Of a stretch of DNA of 64,000 nucleotides, positions 1 through 10,246 are shown in pieces. The notes beneath the pieces were generated by a model. The model saw only the letters and a program-made list of their open reading frames with translations. It made no database searches and was not told the origin of the DNA. A program made the position numbers and the translations under genes. Every line of letters starts with the position of its first letter. Position 1 is the stretch's first letter. Source of the stretch: Actinia tenebrosa (lineage: Eukaryota > Cnidaria > Anthozoa > Actiniaria > Actiniidae); contig NW_022258626.1 of the NCBI RefSeq assembly GCF_009602425.1, forward strand, positions 8,440 through 72,439. Direction: 5' to 3'.

Positions 1-513
1 GATAGGGTGTACAATTCTTTTTTAGTTTTAGTCTGGGGTAGGGTATGTAAAATCAACGTTTTAGGTCTGGGATAGGGTCAGGGTTTTGCGGTCCTCGCGG
101 GACCCCCCCCCCCAAGTTGGGGGGGGGGGACCCCCCCCCCCCCCCCCCCCCCGGGTGCATTAGTCAGAGGCAACGCATTGGCAGTGCACGTCACTCTTGC
201 TTCCCAAGATGGTTATGCTTCCACTGAATCCAACTGGAATTTTGAAAGTTGATTTTCATGAAGGGAGGTAAACTGGAGAACCCAGAGTAAAGTTATTTGC
301 TGCAGGCTGCACAGGAGTAAAAACTAGCAAGCAACTCTAATCTCTTGTCACACAAAGCTCAGCATTATTGATTCTGGGTTTGCACTGGTGATAGTCAAAG
401 GTTCTGACAGAAGCTTCCTATAAATCATGTTTCATGACGGCTTTTTGATGTAATCAGTTTGGTTAGTCTTTTATTTAAATATTTAATGATTTTTCTTGAA
501 TTATATTAATCAG
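1..513. repeat. Repeat-rich left edge with G/C homopolymers
   Basis: The window opens inside repetitive DNA with degenerate GGTCTGGGATAGGGT-like motifs (1-90). A hairpin-prone block of long C and G runs follows at about 103-154. A small open stretch starts at ATG 210, but its donor phase does not fit the exon at 514, so I do not join it. The first exons of the SKA-type gene lie either here unseen or left of the window. Confidence 0.5.
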
Positions 514-3167
514 GTTTCGGAGAAGACAACAGAAGAAGAATTTGTGGTGCAACAATGGAAGGAATCAAGTGATTACTGTGAGTTTATCTAATGTTACTCA
601 TGAAAGAGAAAAAGTTTAAAGTGCCTATCACCCTTCTGACAATATTCACAGTATTGATTCTACATGGGGTAAGATGTGGAAAAGCCCGAAAAAATTTCAT
701 AGTTTGAGTGTGGCTTCTTGAAGTTATAAAGGATTTTCCATGCCATATGCTAATATTGTGACGTATGAGGAGTAATCATTTAATATACAAAACCTTACTG
801 GCGCAGATAAATTAAATTTGNAATACGTCATTGTTTTGCCCATTGCTCTTATAGAAATTATTGCAAGCTATTTTTCACATAGAAGCCGGTTTTTCGAATT
901 ACAAGGAACAACAAATAACCATAAATGCCTCCTCATACGTCACCGCATTAGCATATGGTATGGAAAAACCTTCATAACTACAAGAAGCTGCACTCAAACT
1001 ATGAATTTTTTTCAGGTTTTTCGACATCTTACCCCATGTAGAATCAATACTGTAAATATTGTCAGAAGGGCGATAGGCACTTTAAGAATAAAATATATCA
1101 TAAAATGGCAGGTGGAACTGATAAATATGAGAGTATATTAACAGTAGAATATGTGATCTTGATGAGTGAGAGGAAGAATTGGATGGGATGAAGTGACGTG
1201 TGTGAAATGTTTTTCAACATTTAGCTAAAAGAATTAGCCTTAGTCTTTACCAGTATTTTGTGACATTTTTAAAATTTTTAGCTGAAAGAAGTCTTCAAAA
1301 TTGTGAACATCACCCAAAATATGTTAAGGAAGACATGGAACAGGATAAAGAGAATTTAGAATTTAGTTCTAATCTTTCAATCGCTGATGCAGGTATGTTG
1401 GACGGCATGTTAGGAGGTCTACAGTATTCAATATTGGACCAATGCTTTTATTGAACCCTGAAACAACCTCCATGTTGATCAATGTCATTGGACCCTACCC
1501 TTCTCAGCAGCTGTTTTTCATATCATATACGAAAAATTGCTGTTGAAGAGGTAGGGGAAAAAAGTTTAGAGAAATTGGAGAAAAATCCTTGAATGGAGTC
1601 AGAGAAACCCAACAAAATCTACTCACATGTGAAAGTCGAGGAATTGAACCTGAGTCCACGGAGGTGATAGGCAAATGAACTTGCCACTACCCCACCCTAT
1701 ATTTCTGTGAATACTTCAAGGGATATTTTGTTTATTTGTTTATTTATTTCTGTGAAGGGATCTTTTGTTTTATTTAGTTTCATTATCAAGTTTGAGCTTA
1801 TCTAGTTCAGATTTTATCTTACAGTATATTTATTTTATTTAATTGTCAGGTTCTACTAAGCTTATTTAGTTTGGATTTTTTTCTTACGTATTTTTTTCCA
1901 GATTCCGAGCAAGAAAAGCCTATATCAAGAAAGTCCCTGAAGAAATTTTTAGCCATTACAGAAGACGAGTTTCATAATGTGTCAACACTGGTGAAAGGAA
2001 GAGTAAAACTTGATGCTGTCAATAAGGTTTTAAATTTTCCTGTTTTTTTTCCCTTCCAGACCTCAACTGTTCCCTTCCAGACCTCAACTGTTCCCTTCCA
2101 GACCTCAACTGTTCCCTTTTCTTCTTTCTGTTAATTTCTTCCTTGCTTCATTCTTTCTTTCCTTCTCAGAAAGACGTCATTCTTCTCCACTTTTTTATTG
2201 GCAAGGGAATTTTTTCTTTTAAGTTGCCAATTTTTATTTTTATTTCTTTCAATTTTTAAACAAATGTTTTCTAAAGTTTCTGCATAATTTATTATTATGC
2301 TAAAGTCACTGAGGTAATTATATTTTTCTCTTCTCTAAATTTACTGCTTAGGTCCATGAAGCCCTTTTCAATTATTTCAAGACAAATAAGAAAAGGTACG
2401 ATCAAAGATTGTTAACTAATCTTATTAATATTAAAAGCAATTTTAAAGATGTTCTTTCTATCTAGCTCTCCATTGACTGTGTCGGATATGATGGAGATGG
2501 GTCTTAAGATCACAGGAGCAACTGGACAAGCTAAACTCAAGGTAAAAATTTTACAAAACAGGGCTAAAAATAATAGCTGGTCAGTCGACAGTCGTGATGA
2601 CTGGCCAAAATAGTTGTAGCTCAGCCATACCTTGTTTCTAGTTCAATGTTACTGCTCAAAATGACTGGGGAAAAAAAGATTTGACCAAACATGTTCTAGT
2701 TCAATAGAAGCTTTGCATCATAAAGTGATGGCAGCCATGACAGGAACAATTAAATCTGGTTGAATCTTATTTACATAATAAAGAATTCAGTTTCCCAGGT
2801 GAAAAAGACTATTGTTGTGCCTCCTGTTATGGCTGCCATCACGTGATTGCCCAAAGCATCTTCCATTTTAGGGGCCTTCATTCATTAGTGCATGTTGGGG
2901 GTCTGAAAAACTGTAGTGGGATTATGTTTTAAGAAAGTGGTTAGGGGGGTTATCACATATTGAGGAGGGTTGAGAACTATTGGAGGATGATGAGGGGGGG
3001 GGGGGGGGTTTGAGTTATGTTCGTTAAGCTTTTCACATGATTTTGCCAACACCCCTCCCATGTGCTAATAAATGAAAGCTCCCTTATTTTTCTCTGACTT
3101 ACAGGTGCTAAGATCTTTGAAGATTATACAAATCACAAACAAAGGAGCTGTCAAGTGGCAAAGTTGA
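514..3167 (+). CDS. SKA-type kinetochore protein, C-terminal six exons (partial)
   Basis: Exons are 514-577, 1282-1392, 1902-2026, 2352-2395, 2466-2541 and 3105-3167 (TGA). All junction phases agree, giving 160 residues; the 5' exons are not found. An acidic linker leads into a compact C-terminal domain starting FLAITEDEFHNVSTLVKGR. The pattern of a Thr/Glu/Phe start, a Val-Pro/Ser turn, KGR and an Asn about eight residues on matches the winged-helix microtubule-binding domain of SKA1 (human ITCNEFNGVPSYMKSR). The Ska complex couples kinetochores to microtubules in mitosis. The domain is shorter than in human SKA1 and the tail is divergent, so the exact subunit is uncertain. The third donor (GTTTTA) is weak and is followed at once by a three-copy tandem repeat. 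A poly(A) signal lies at 3204-3209. PRR11, another mitotic gene, is 3.3 kb downstream on the opposite strand. Confidence 0.55.
1587..1700 (-). repeat. tRNA-derived SINE in SKA-type intron
   Basis: Read on the minus strand this shows a pol III A-box-like TAGTGGCAAGT and a B-box-like GGTTCAATTCC (forward 1640-1650) about 35 bases apart. It ends in a tail with TTGTTGGGTTTCTCT that is shared with copies near 56700 and 62450. A tRNA fold is not preserved, so it is a SINE and not a tRNA gene. Confidence 0.55.
2054..2116 (+). repeat. 21-bp tandem repeat, three copies
   Basis: Three perfect copies of a 21-base unit containing CCCTTCCAGACCTCAACTG begin about 30 bases after the third exon's donor. Each unit carries a pyrimidine-AG that resembles a splice acceptor. 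Confidence 0.9.
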
Positions 3168-3209
3168 TTTTTTGTTGGATTTTTTAATGTTAACTTTCTT
3201 TACAATAAA

Positions 3210-3995
3210 ATATTGATTACTTAATAGTAAATAAAATTAATTAATAATTAATTAGCAAATGAAATGCACCCTGTCAGAAACCTTCATTATTAGATTGCAT
3301 GGCCAGCCCTGGGGGAATTGGTGCCTGGGAAGTGAATTCAGCCATCCAGGGCCAACTACACAGGCTAATAGATTGGTGCTTTGCTTAATTCTCGTGAACC
3401 CATGTCTGCTCTCCAAAGCTTTTTAAATAAATATCAAACCTTTTTGAACTTCTTCATTAATATTTTGTCATCCCTTGTCAGCAATCATGATGTTTGTCTT
3501 GAATTGCATAAAGGTTTTGAAAAATAATTCATTCCCCCTCCCCCTGTTGTTAAATCTTTATTTGCAGGTGTCTCCTTTTCTTCTTTCCTTGTGTTTAGTA
3601 TCCCTGTGGTTATCTACTGACCATAGGAAGCCCATCAAAGACTCCAGATTATGTTGTTCTTAATGTGCAAGCTTAACAAAATGCAACACTTTGGGAAATC
3701 TTTTCAAAAATCTAGCTATTTGGAATGAAATGCCCATGCAATGCCCAAATTTGAATTCTGAGTGTTACTCCTGGATAGTTACTCCTATTATTTTTGTCCA
3801 CTCTCAAAGATTGTCATTCTTTATTGCAAGGGCTAAATAGCCAATGGCAGCTTTTGAAATTCTAGGGTTTTACAGAGTTTCTGGCATTTTTGTCTGACAT
3901 GCAAAGCAAAAATGAAAGGGCTATTGAATCAAGAGTGGAAGCACCTGAACAGAAAGAATGATGCAAACACTACAATTTTTTTAAGGANCTGTGTT
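3210..3995. other. Intergenic, SKA-type gene to IBA57 (tail to tail)
   Basis: Both flanking genes end here. A TTTATT near 3821 could be the IBA57 poly(A) signal on the minus strand. No convincing open frame or repeat was seen; the short open stretch at 3475-3663 has no family resemblance. Confidence 0.4.
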
Positions 3996-3999
3996 CTGG

Positions 4000-5378
4000 T
4001 CACTCTGGCCACCATTTTGGAACATAAGGGTGAATCTCTACATCATTGCCCTCATTGTCTTTAACATAATGCTTGTTATTATTGAGCATTGCAATCCTCA
4101 TTACTGCCAAGCCACACCCTTTATACACTACACACAGCTTCCCTGATGTCTTACCAGATGATGTCTTAATAGCCATGTCTTGTTCTAGCTTGATAACTTC
4201 TTCTACTGGAGCAAACTTGAAAGGCATGACTCGTTTTCTTATCACTCCTGTATGGTGAGTTCTCGCTGTTAGCTCTTGTCCAATGTAACAGCCTTTTTGA
4301 AATGACACTGAAATGAATTGAAAAAACATTAGTTTACTTTAGAGAATGGTTATTTTTCCTTCTTCATTTTCTATACAACAGGTAAACCAACCATCTCGGT
4401 CAGTTTGCCAAATGGATTCTCTAATCCACGTAAGCATAGACCTTTCTGAGATTGTGAACATGGTCTAGCTTCAGTACAAACATCTTTTGTTCAACATGCC
4501 TTATATTGTGTCGTTCGAACCCAAGCTAGACTAAAATGCATCCTATTTATGGAACTCAGAAAAGAACGAGCATGTCAGCATACTTGGAAAACTTATATTA
4601 GCTGAAAGAACTATCAACATAAAACATTTCCTCTAGCATTATTCCCTCTGGGATTATAGTTATTACCTCCATTGATGTAATCCAAGTTATACTCAAGAGG
4701 AAGAGCTGTTCCTGGCTGTATTTCGCTAGCTCCTTCACAGACACCCAGCTTAACTCTGTAGATATCATAGCTGCTCTCATTGACCCCATGAATACCATCC
4801 AACAAGTCTGAAGGCTTGCACCCCCCTGTCAGCAGTAACCTCCAACCTAGCTCCTTTATTCTCGGGTCTCGTCCAAAACTTATCAAATTAGAATCCATTT
4901 TTACGTCTAAATTAGTAGTATCTGAAGACTTTTCATTAAATATTACCCAAGGTACAATATCTGCTACGCGAGAAATGTCAACTTTTGAGCGAAGTTTGTA
5001 GAATGTCATCAACTTCAACAAGCCGGGAAGGGTATTTTTGTCACATTCCACGAGAAAACACGGGTTCCCAGAGTTTGTTTTATCCTTGTATAGCATTGCA
5101 TCGTATAGAACTCGCCCCTGGGCGTTCAAGAACATACTGTACATTGTTTTGAGAGAGCCGTCTTGGTGGAAAAGTTCCACACTATTAGTCACAAGTCCTT
5201 GAAGAAGTCTTACAGAGTCTGCACCATGGACGCGAATTAAACTCCTTTTTTCAAGTTGGCAATATTTGAGACTATCCCCAGATAGGTTATGAGCAGTTCT
5301 TCTGAAGAAAAGCTGATGATTTACTCTCGTAAATCGTGGTAAATTTGCAATGTTAAATTTTACACCCCGCGCCGCCAT
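4000..5378 (-). CDS. IBA57: IBA57, mitochondrial iron-sulphur cluster assembly factor
   Basis: Two exons, 5378-4667 and 4307-4000 (TGA), join in phase to give 339 residues, close to the human 356. The signature KGCYIGQELTAR lies at residues 242-253 and is the folate-binding-like motif of the GcvT/CAF17/YgfZ family. WWPE ends the protein, as WWP does in human. The N terminus (MAARGVKFNIANLPRF, then several Arg) looks like a mitochondrial targeting presequence. In the family, IBA57 acts with ISCA1/ISCA2 in the matrix to build 4Fe-4S clusters for aconitase, lipoyl synthase and respiratory complexes. The start ATG sits in a GC-rich CGCGCCGCCAT context, consistent with a short 5' UTR. Confidence 0.95.
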
Positions 5379-5779
5379 TTTGAATTTTACTCAACCTCAT
5401 AACACAGGAACCCCAACTATTTATCTTCATTTTGAAGAATTTTATTTACTGAATGAAGAAACTTGGAAATATAATTTAAAATTTTAACAAAAATATTGAT
5501 TGCATTAATTTGAACATTAATCTAATAAAATCTCTTATTTTGCTACGAAGAAGAACAATTTTTAAAAAATAATTAAAATTAATATTTTCTGAGATTATTT
5601 ACAATTATTCATTTAATATTTGAAATGTTGCATGCTTTCAAAGTAATAATTTGGTATTCATAGTAACCTTATTGCCTTATGCATGATTTACAATAAATGA
5701 TTAATCCAAAACAGTTGTGATAATAGCCAGATCCTCTCATCTTCACATTTAAATTGCCCTTCTATTTCGCTTGATGTCT

Positions 5780-5995
5780 TTACCATTCCTGATCACATTT
5801 CCTAAAATACTGTTTCAAATGCTTATTATCATATCCTTCTATAATATTTCTTTTAAGTATGGCTTGTTTTCGAGATGATGGTATAATGGGAACAAAGGAC
5901 ATTATTTCTGCTAGTGACGTCAGCCATAATTTTGAACTCACCAATCTTCCATGTTTTTTATAAATATTTTTTGCAAACTCAGTAGTTGCAAACTG
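5780..5995 (-). CDS. Orphan exon-like open frame, unknown product
   Basis: A 71-residue open stretch ends with TGA on the minus strand. Its composition looks coding: KKHGRLVSSKLWLTSLAE, then SFVPIIPSSRKQAILKRN, then a basic/aromatic tail. It has no upstream in-frame ATG; the first Met is internal (MSFVP). It could therefore be a last exon with its acceptor near 6000, or a relic. I found no matching upstream exon between 6000 and 6500, and I do not recognise the family. Confidence 0.3.
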   Translation of the reverse strand, partial: QFATTEFAKNIYKKHGRLVSSKLWLTSLAEIMSFVPIIPSSRKQAILKRNIIEGYDNKHLKQYFRKCDQEW

Positions 5996-6509
5996 CACGC
6001 ACTGAATTTTGATTTTTCACTTCTGTCAATCAAAAATAATAGTTGGTACCTTTTAAATTTTGACTGCTGGCAGCGAAAAACCATAATCCAATGGGCAACT
6101 TGCACCTATTGAGTTTGCATAATTATTTTGAAAATAGCAATAATGCATTTTAAATCTGACGTTTAGATCAAGTGGCTATGACAAGTACTGTTTTATTTCA
6201 CTGAAAGAGGACTGATTGTTCTCATCTTATTGAAAGAGGACTGATTGTGGAGAAAGGAGAAGGTGTTGAATTTAGTGGTGAAAGAGTAAATAGCTGAAAG
6301 AGAGAAAAAAGAAACAATAAATAACGTTCAAATAGATTTCTCGTTCAGTTTTGAATTATGTAATTTGGTTATCAGTGTATCTTATTTTTCTATTTAAGTT
6401 AAAAGAGTTTTAAAATTATTGTTCATCGAAATGATACCAACCAGGGATGCTAATTTTGAAGTCTAATCCCCCCAAGTTTTAGTCTTATTGAATTTCACTT
6501 AAATTTGGG
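5996..6509. other. Spacer downstream of PRR11
   Basis: A direct repeat TGAAAGAGGACTGATTGT occurs at 6202-6219 and 6230-6247. Otherwise it is AT-rich with no open frame of note. The PRR11 3' UTR must lie here. Confidence 0.4.
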
Positions 6510-9129
6510 TTATTTTACCTTCTTTTTTCTTCTTGTTGGAGGTGAATCATCAGGAGAGATAGAAGCATTAGCAAGCTGAAATCATGCGAATTAAGCTTTA
6601 TGATTAGAAAAGCAATTAAAAGTAATGAATTAAAGTAGATATTTATTATTGGTATAATTATTAACTTATTATCAATTATAATAAACTACCAAGTATAGAT
6701 TTGTAGTTACAGTATTTTTTTTATTATGATGGGAGTCCTGAAAATATCAAAGAAATCTCAAACTATATATATTATGTAACAGATGTTAAACATATAAATA
6801 AAATAATACCTTAAATTTCTTCTGGAGAGCCCTGGTCATAATAGGTGTCAGTCCAGTACCTGTGTCTTGTACAGTCCTGTCTAATGGGGTGCCGCCAGGG
6901 CTTCTCTTTATGTTCACCTTCCGGAGGCTGCTGCGCAAAGTCAACATGTTCCCTGGAGATCTAACAATCCATAACAATGCTTAAACCCTTCCAGAAGAAC
7001 CCAGTATATAAGTGGTGGACAGATAACTATGGGATATAAGTATAATTACTTTTATCATATATTCATAAATTAAATCCTTACTTAAATGTGAATTCGTCCT
7101 TGTCTACAGCCTTTTTCTTAAGCTTTATTGCCTGTAAATCCTTCAGCGTCACCAATGGTTTGCCATCCATTTTCTTTGCACTCATACTCGTTCTGTCATC
7201 ATTGGAAATTTCCCTCAAAGGTTTTCTTGACAAATCTGGCTTTTCTTGAGGTGTTCTACATTTAGCACTGTTTTTCCTGTCAGAAATTTTCCTTAGCTTT
7301 ATTGACTTGATGTCATCCAGAGATATAACCTGGGATTTTTCAATTTCTTTTGTGTTAGAGCTGGATTTTATGGCATTTATTTTCTGTTAAAAAGAACAAT
7401 CAATAAATTGCAAAATTACTAAACAGCTACCATTATAAGTTTTCCATCAACACTTGAAGCAATGATGAATGACAAGCTGAGGTATGATGGCAAGTAGGGA
7501 GGACTAAACATTTATTGGGTGTTACATACTTCACAATCTTGTTGAGAGGAGGGTTTATGACTTACTTGATTCTTATTCAGTGGAAGAACAAAAGTTGGTG
7601 GTGGGGGAGGAGGTGGTGGCAGTGGTGGTGCTGGTGGAAGGGGAATGTGTGTTGTATTTGGCACCAATGTTTTGCAAGTTCCTTCACCACTTTGGCAATT
7701 TTGACATTGAACCTATAATAAAGAAAAAATAATAAATTTAGACGAAATTTCAAAATTAATTAATAGTTAATTTAATAATTATGATCTAAACGAGATAGAA
7801 TTACTGAATTGCTTACAAGATTTGTTTAGCCCAAATACATATTAAATTATTGTGTAACAAACCTGGGAATTTGATAGGGTCTTTATTTTCTTGATTTCCA
7901 TCTCAAGGTCGCTGATTCTATCATTCAGCTCATCGAACTTTCTCTTGAATGTTTGACAAGGGAACATAAATGCAGTGGTCTGCTTCAATTTCTATAAACA
8001 AATTAACAATTTGATTGAAATCAATGGAATCTGTTGAAAAACCCTTGAATTAAGACTGAAAGGCTAAACTAAATGAATGTTTATTGGAATAAATGTTTTC
8101 AGTTAAAAATATATTTTTTTATATGTGCAATATTGAGGGTGACTAGGCACCCACCCCATCAGCACTGAAACTGCCCCTGCCACTATGTTACCTTGCGAAT
8201 GAAGCAGCTATGGTTTGCGCAGCCAATAGCTTGTGACCGTCAAGCCAATGGGTGATCATATATACATATCATACCCATATCCCCTCCCATACAAAGAAAA
8301 GGACAAATAATTCTTCTGCCTTCACTGCAGCCATATGGATTATATAACAAATGGCATCTTAAGTAGGCCTTGCCCTCCCCACCCCTTGGGAATCCAACCT
8401 CCTGTGTTTGTTGGGGGGGGGGGGGGGTTGGATATTTTTTCTATGTCTGTTCCCTTATAACGTTATGAATTTATGACAAACGCTTGGGAACCAGATATTT
8501 GAATTTTTTTGTCTTAGTTACTGAGATTCCAAACTCATTTAAGCAAGGCCCTTTAAGCAACTTAAATAATTTTGCCAAACGGTCGTTGTGGCCTTTGGCC
8601 CTGGGCGTTCTATGGCCAACGATAAATAAATATTATAAATTTCATCAATTAAACGATATGTTTACAAACAAACCTCTTTGCAAAATTCGATGCCTCGGAA
8701 GCTGTTTTTTACTCCTTCATTGAGTGAATCTCTAAAAACATCAATGCTATTGCATGTTTTTTCAACACAATACCGTACACAATGAGCTCCATTCCTCACA
8801 GCATTAGACGCCATTTTCACTCCAGGAATGTTCACTAAATTCAATCGAAAAATCCTCCATTTTCGTGCTTGACTTAAATCATATACTTCTTTTTGTTCTA
8901 TAGTATCGTTTCCAAGGCGTGAGATTAATCCGATGTCAAGAAAAAAGCTTAAAAAATTTCTTTTCTTAGATGGTTCAACGCGAAGACGAGAGACTGCAGT
9001 TGTATCACGAGATAAACTTTTAGGACAAGAAACTCGACTTTTGCCCTTGAGTTTTTTGCGATGTGATGTCGTATGCAGTAGCCAGTTCTCCTTAGCTTTC
9101 AGCTGAGTGTATTTTACTTTCTTAACCAT
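6510..9129 (-). CDS. PRR11: PRR11, proline-rich protein 11
   Basis: Six exons (9129-8674, 7991-7863, 7712-7566, 7383-7082, 6960-6810, 6575-6510) join in phase to 416 residues; human PRR11 has 360. Matches to human run in order. The N terminus is basic and contains KLKAK-like sequence. SQARKW leads into a helical region like the human SQSRSW segment. A coiled-coil-like exon follows (FDELNDRISDLEMEI), then a CQNC motif, then a polyproline stretch. Next come two repeats of the VxLxDLxxIKLKK type. Last is the hallmark LRKVNIKRSPGGTPL followed by TGTGLTPIMTRALQKKF. In human the gene is cell-cycle regulated and linked to S/G2-M progression and actin. CCAAT boxes lie upstream at 9226-9230 and 9314-9318. 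Confidence 0.93.
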
Positions 9130-10246
9130 GGTAGTATTGTTTTAGATCTCGTTCATCATCAGATTCACTCGCTGCGAAATATGAACTGCATACAATTTTC
9201 GAAAACACCACCGTATTCTTTTCAACCAATCAGGAACCAGGTTAAATCTTTACTAGCCATCCCCTCCTCTAGATAAATTTTTACCCCTGACTGGAGTACC
9301 CACGAGGATACAGCCAATAGGGGAAAAAACTATTTTAAATGAGATTTCTTTTTTCTCAAGTTTATTATGAGAACAAAATTCTTTTAGATTTTGGTCTAAC
9401 AATTATTTTTAAACTTTGAATTTCGAAAAGAAAGTATTTTTTAGCTTATCAAACTTTTCATGTTGGTCTGCCTGTGGTAAGGGTTGATTTAAGTCGAGAG
9501 GCACACTTGATACTTCAACCTCATCGTATATTTTAAATTCAAGAGATTTTTGTATATGATAGGCTTTTTTTAAATTAATATTTCTTTTATCTAATCTATT
9601 CATGAATATGAATGACTCATTGATGAATGATCTCCAAAATATCAATTTTCACTAATTATAAATAAAGTTTTCTGAGATTTCTGGCTAGGAATTAGTTTCT
9701 CTTAAAATTTATCTGTCACAGAATTCTTTGTCATTATTATTACTGTTTCATCTTTTTTTCTTTATTTTTCTTCGCTACTCTTTAATCTTCTTTTCATGAG
9801 GGGGAAATTTTTCTTTATTTTTTCTCTTCTCTTCCCTTTTCCTTTCCTTTCCTTCTCTCTTCTCTCTTCTCTTCTATTTACTTTTTTCGTTTCTACTTTT
9901 TCTTGTCTTCTAAATTCTACTTCTTCAAAAAAATGTTGAACCTTTCCCAATCCCTTATCAAAAGTAATGCTGAGGCAGTCTGGGGTGAGACAGTGATAGA
10001 TCATTCATGCAAAGCTTTTGACCGCACAGACGAAAATCTGTCACGCAAAGAATCTTTAATTCCCAACCATATAAAAAGGCCAGAAAATTCCAATCTTATT
10101 CTAACTTGGAAGAAATTTGTTCTTGCACAAAGCCTTTTACAAAGCGTGACTAAACGTCACACAACAACAGTCACATAATATTATCAACTTTCCACGTGAT
10201 TTTGGGTTACCAAATTTTACCAATGCGTCTTTTTCCAAAATTAGCA
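9130..10246. other. Divergent intergenic between PRR11 and RIDA
   Basis: This separates two head-to-head genes. CCAAT boxes at 9226 and 9314 fit a PRR11 promoter. A minus-strand open stretch with a true ATG at 9603 and its end at 9409 gives 64 residues (MNRLDKRNINLKKAYHI onward) of plausible composition but no known family; I leave it as a possible small ORF. A pyrimidine-rich block lies at 9750-9900. Confidence 0.4.

Noticed and set aside
8484-8723. Plus-strand frame over PRR11 exon 1 and intron
   Set aside because: It is antisense to a well-supported exon and ends in its coding sequence.
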